Assembly (NCBI RefSeq): GCF_007992435.1
Contig: NZ_BKAG01000002.1
Span: 302,861-366,860 of the forward strand
Direction of reading: 5' to 3'
DNA from: Prosthecobacter gellanilyticus
GTDB taxonomy: Bacteria > Verrucomicrobiota > Verrucomicrobiia > Verrucomicrobiales > Verrucomicrobiaceae
DNA: 64,000 nucleotides
In this document: positions 60,933-64,000 of the stretch, in pieces
Position numbering within the stretch: the first letter of the stretch is position 1
Layout: each line of letters opens with the position of its first letter
Position numbers and translations under genes: made by a program
Notes under the pieces: generated by a model
The model's input: the letters and a program-made list of their open reading frames with translations, nothing else
Databases searched by the model: none
Told to the model about the DNA's origin: nothing

Positions 60933-62307
60933 GTGAGTGATACTAAGTGGTAGTCAAAGCAGACGAAAACACTGCATACCAGAAGGGTGAATTATGTAGC
61001 GATTAAATCGTTACATATGAAGATTTGTGGGCTCTAAGAGAGGCTCTAATTCCAACTCCACTGAGTCGTGATCGGACGCATTCTCCAATCAACCGAGTTT
61101 CGTAAAGTTGCATTCCTTTATGTAACGATTATGTCGATACTTAATTACAGATTGGATCTCACCCTGTACTTTGCCAATAGGTCTTGAAAAGAATGCGATA
61201 ACGAAGATCAAACTTGTGACCTCCGGTAGGCGCCGACTAGCCGCCAGTATGACCTTGAGTCACCACCTCCCAACATAGCGAGGGAAATGTAATATCATGC
61301 TTGAAGCGTAAAATGTCCGTTATAGAAAGAAACGATTTAGTCGTTACATGTAAAGGTGACTTCTGTAGCTTTGTATTTCGTATATCGCTGTCCATCAATT
61401 GATTATAAATGGTTAACTTTTGCTAAGCAGAATATGACATTGCCCTCGAAAAGCCGATTTAGCCCGGTCTTGGCCGATCTTCCCTTTGAATACAACCAAC
61501 AGAATGCATCGAAACGGAAGTGGTGTTTCATGGCCGTGATCAAATCATTACAGTGCACATTTATAACTAAATAGTAACGATTAATGGGTTTGAATTGAGA
61601 CTTTTGACACCCGCCGCAAGTTGACCGGCGATGTGTAGATTGCTCTGTCGCTGATCGATCTCAGAGCTCCTTTAGATAGCTCTAAACGCACCAATCAATG
61701 CGGTCTCAAATTAGTTAAAGTAACGTAATAGGCGTCAAATCATCGTAATAATTTGTGAGGCGAAATAGACAGTGAACCCGAGTTTGAGGTTGTGTCGGAA
61801 CCAGCTCTCAGCGGCTTATCAACCCGATTGCTTTTTGATCACTGAAGCGCAGTGTTAATGCTAGGATTCCTTTTATTTCGCTCTACCTGCATGCATTGTA
61901 ATGTAACGGAATTTAGGTTATGTTTTAGGTTGACCTGAAGACGCCACTGAATCACTTCGAAGCTGACTGCTTAACCTCCACGGCAATGCAATGGAGCTAC
62001 GATCTCTCCTCGATTTTGAGCATCCAGGGTACTCCAAGGGGCTGGGCGATTCAGCCGGCGGCAGGGTTAGTTCAATCACTCGACGGGAAGTCTTCGAGGA
62101 TGTTTTGCGAGCTCAAGCGACCCTCGGGAGACTTTCGGCTCTTCCGACCGGTGACTAGCAAAAGCCTCCTTCTCGGGCACGACTTTGAAACATTGGCCGG
62201 GCCAAACCGCAGTGCGCCCACATGTCTACCCGCAGAGTCCTGTGCGGCCCGCAAAGGCTTGGCGAACTCGTCTGAACAGTGGGTAAACTGAGGCCTGAAG
62301 CCGCTGC
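60933..62307. other. AT-rich gene-free block with recurring TGTAACGATT palindromes
   Basis: 1375 bp between tatD and nadA with GC well below the rest (by eye nearer 45%). No credible gene: frames at 61356 and 61986 have no domain, ribosome site or coding look. A 12-bp word TATGTARCGATT, together with its mirror AATCGYTACATA, forms a 25-bp palindrome at 60993-61017 and recurs with decay at 61119, 61326 and, as halves, at about 61540, 61570, 61720 and 61900. Confidence 0.8.
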
Positions 62308-63249
62308 TTACTTGCTCAGTTCAAGCATGCGCAGGATCGGCTTCTCGGCGCGGGCGCGGATGTCTTCCGGCATCTCGACCTGGGGGCTGAGGTCGCGGAG
62401 GGAGTCGTGGAGCTTCTGCAAGGTGTTTAGCTTCATGTAGCGGCAGTCGGCGCAGGCGCAGTGACCGGTGGGGCCGGCGATGAAACGCTTGCCGGGAACT
62501 TCGCGTTCCAGGCGGTGAAGCATGCCGCTTTCGGTAACGATGATGAACGTGTCCGAGGGGGTGCTCCGGCAGTAGCCGACCATCTTTTCGGTCGAGCAGA
62601 CCTCGTCGGCCAGTACACGCACGGAGTAGGCGCACTCCGGGTGGGCCACGACTTTGGCGTCGGGATACTGCTCCTTGATCGCCTCCACGCTATCGCGGGT
62701 GAACTCCATGTGGACATAGCAGGAGCCCTTCCAGAGGGTCATCGGTCGCCCGGTCTGCTCCATCACCCAGGAACCGAGGTTCTGGTCAGGCACAAAGAGG
62801 ATGGGGCGATCCTTGGGAGCGGCCTCGACGATTTTGACCGCGTTGCCGCTGGTGCAGATGCAGTCGCTCAGCGCCTTCACGTGGCCGCTGCAGTTGATGT
62901 AGGCGATGACGTAGTAGTTCTTGTCGGCGTTCGCCTTGAGGAAAGCCTCGAGCTGGGGGCCGGGGCAGCTTTGCTCCAGGGAGCAGCCGGCGTTGGCATC
63001 TGGAAGAATGACCGTCTTGCCCGGGTTCACGATCTTCGCCGTTTCCGCCATGAAATGCACTCCGCAGAAGGCGATCACGTCCGCATCGGTTTCCTTGGCT
63101 TTGTAAGCCAGACCCAGGGAGTCACCGACGAAGTCGGCAATCTCCTGGATGTCCTTTGTCTGGTAGTTGTGGGCCAGGATAATAGCATTCCTCTCCTTCT
63201 TCAGGCGGAGGATTTCAGAAACCAAAGTGGGTGTGGCGATGGCGACCAT
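62308..63249 (-). CDS. nadA: Quinolinate synthase
   Basis: 313 residues from the ATG at 63249. Conserved words: AHNYQTKDIQEIADFVGDSL, INCSGHVKALSD, GSCYVHMEFTRD, HPECAYSVR and the last GPTGHCACADCRYMKLNTL. The Cys in INCSG, the Cys in AYSVR-adjacent HPEC and the Cys near the end are the three ligands of the [4Fe-4S] cluster. It condenses iminoaspartate with dihydroxyacetone phosphate to make quinolinate for NAD. nadB and nadC are not adjacent. Confidence 0.97.
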   Translation of the reverse strand: MVAIATPTLVSEILRLKKERNAIILAHNYQTKDIQEIADFVGDSLGLAYKAKETDADVIAFCGVHFMAETAKIVNPGKTVILPDANAGCSLEQSCPGPQLEAFLKANADKNYYVIAYINCSGHVKALSDCICTSGNAVKIVEAAPKDRPILFVPDQNLGSWVMEQTGRPMTLWKGSCYVHMEFTRDSVEAIKEQYPDAKVVAHPECAYSVRVLADEVCSTEKMVGYCRSTPSDTFIIVTESGMLHRLEREVPGKRFIAGPTGHCACADCRYMKLNTLQKLHDSLRDLSPQVEMPEDIRARAEKPILRMLELSK

Positions 63250-63373
63250 GGGAACCTTTAGCCTAGAGTGGGGCGGGGGCAAGTTCAAGCCCGGGGCGGA
63301 GGCTGAGACAGGAGGGATTTTTTTTTAACAGGAGATGAGGAGGTTTGAAGGGGCAAGCCTGTCTGAATGCAGG

Positions 63374-63470
63374 CTCTTGCGTCATTCCTTTCTCTTGCGG
63401 TGCTCTTCTGGGGCTCTGTGGACATGATTTCCAAACCGCTACACCGCAAGAGGAAGGAATAACGCGAGAG
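63374..63470. repeat. Large inverted repeat in the nadA upstream gap
   Basis: A 29-nt arm (63374-63402) starts CTCTTGCGTCATTCC. Its partner (63442-63470) starts CACCGCAAGAGGAAGG. The arms differ by four bases and are separated by 39 nt. Confidence 0.8.
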
Positions 63471-63511
63471 ACAGACAAGCATCTGAGTTGTCTTGAGTGT
63501 ATAGTAGCGGC

Positions 63512-64000
63512 ATGCGCTTTTCCCTTGCTGGCCTCTGCTTTCTTCTTCACGGCACTTCTTTTGCCCAGGTGGAGGTGCCACGCTCGGAATCGCCCAACGG
63601 GGATTTTGTCGTGATGATGGAGACCGACAAGGATCAGCCTGGATATGAGCTGGATTCGGCACCCAAGATGTGGATTGAGCACAGAAAGCAGAAGAAGCGT
63701 CTGGTTGACTTCTCTTTCGGCGCGGATCCGTCCTCAGATACACAGCCGTTGCGCACTCATACCAAGGTGCTGTGGAATACTGCGGGAGATGCTGTGGCCA
63801 TCCAGTTTCAGGAGCGGCATTATTCTCATCTCAGCGTCTACCGCCTGAAGGGGGACCTTTCTGATCCCGAGTCCTTTTTGGCGTGCCCTCTGCCCGTTGA
63901 CGGCGAGATTATCCAAAAGCTGGTCCCGCGATTCAAGGAGTTCAGATCGCGATGGTTTCAGCATCCCGATGCGTGGATTGATGATCACACTCTTTTATAG
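63512..64000 (+). CDS. Exported hypothetical protein
   Basis: 162 residues from the ATG at 63512 with a signal peptide (MRFSLAGLCFLLHGTSFA). The stop TAG is the last codon of the window, so the gene is complete. The mature part begins VEVPRSESPNGDFVVMMETD and has alternating strands (VLWNTAGDAVAIQFQERHY; LSVYRLKG) as in single-blade propeller-like secreted proteins. Function unknown. Confidence 0.8.
   Translation: MRFSLAGLCFLLHGTSFAQVEVPRSESPNGDFVVMMETDKDQPGYELDSAPKMWIEHRKQKKRLVDFSFGADPSSDTQPLRTHTKVLWNTAGDAVAIQFQERHYSHLSVYRLKGDLSDPESFLACPLPVDGEIIQKLVPRFKEFRSRWFQHPDAWIDDHTLL

Noticed and set aside
61356..61574. 72-codon frame in the AT-rich block
   Set aside because: Short, AT-driven and without signal peptide or homology that I can recognise.
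61986..62291. 101-codon frame before nadA
   Set aside because: No domain, no ribosome site, and composition like the surrounding non-coding block.
1..64000. GCCTAAC / GTTAGGC heptamer seen many times
   Set aside because: I counted about 17 copies on both strands. A rough chance estimate at 60% GC is around 8, and the parent hexamer CCTAAC is not enriched (about 21 found, about 27 expected). Many copies are Pro-Asn codons or follow stop codons. The signal is too weak to report.
1..64000. CRISPR array, complete insertion sequence or prophage
   Set aside because: No regularly spaced repeat with unique spacers and no transposase, integrase or phage structural gene is visible. The tandem units at 36.4 kb are direct 108-bp duplications without spacers.

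Overview
The window is about 60% GC and looks like a chromosomal segment from the PVC group, most likely Verrucomicrobia (Verrucomicrobiaceae, Prosthecobacter-like). The signs are a DUF1080 glycosidase-like protein, a formylglycine sulfatase, a DUF1501 protein, a very large secreted PQQ-propeller protein, a Bacteroidetes/Chlamydia-style ParE, CPBP proteases, OB-fold histidine kinases and many short dispersed intergenic repeats. This assignment is inferred from gene families, not from a marker gene search.

Layout. 1-2.7 kb: end of a type IV pilus / type II secretion-like cluster (a secreted protein, a prepilin and a PilC/GspF platform protein). 2.7-13.4 kb: small secreted proteins, a gene with an in-frame stop, a CPBP protease, a coiled-coil Gln-rich membrane protein, a glycine-rich RNA-binding protein, an EamA transporter, a TIM-barrel isomerase-like protein, ComEC and a DUF1080 protein. 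13.5-19 kb: tRNA-Val, htpG, then ilvB, a solitary DNA methyltransferase and ilvH on the minus strand. 19-32 kb: a repeat-rich gap, a cupin, a divergent pair of secreted proteins (one of 1351 residues), a Tyr-rich lipoprotein, an enolase-superfamily enzyme, ParE, a penicillin-binding carboxypeptidase and an Ala/Glu/Lys coiled-coil protein. 32.5-41 kb: a two-component system, a repeat array, proton pyrophosphatase and Der. 41-44.7 kb: a sulfatase, a DUF2452 protein and QueG. 44.8-48.3 kb: an accessory stretch of small or low-GC genes, including DUF4365. 48.3-58 kb: TlyA, an isochorismate-synthase-like enzyme, a LON-domain protein, a mini-kinase, a zinc-ribbon protein, TerC, a haem-motif protein and a kelch protein. 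58-64 kb: a disturbed zone with a tmRNA 3'-end-like fragment, a frameshifted lipoprotein, a truncated DUF1501 gene, TatD, a 1.4-kb AT-rich gene-free block with a recurring palindrome, NadA and a small secreted protein.

Most genes are housekeeping or metabolic. The least explained material is non-coding: four GATC/GATT/GATC clusters with exact 10-bp phase upstream of ilvB, several repeat families built as inverted pairs, two REP-like palindromes whose arms covary, and the palindrome block at 61-62 kb. I found no complete insertion sequence, prophage or CRISPR array. Gene calls rest on reading the translations by eye. No database search was run.
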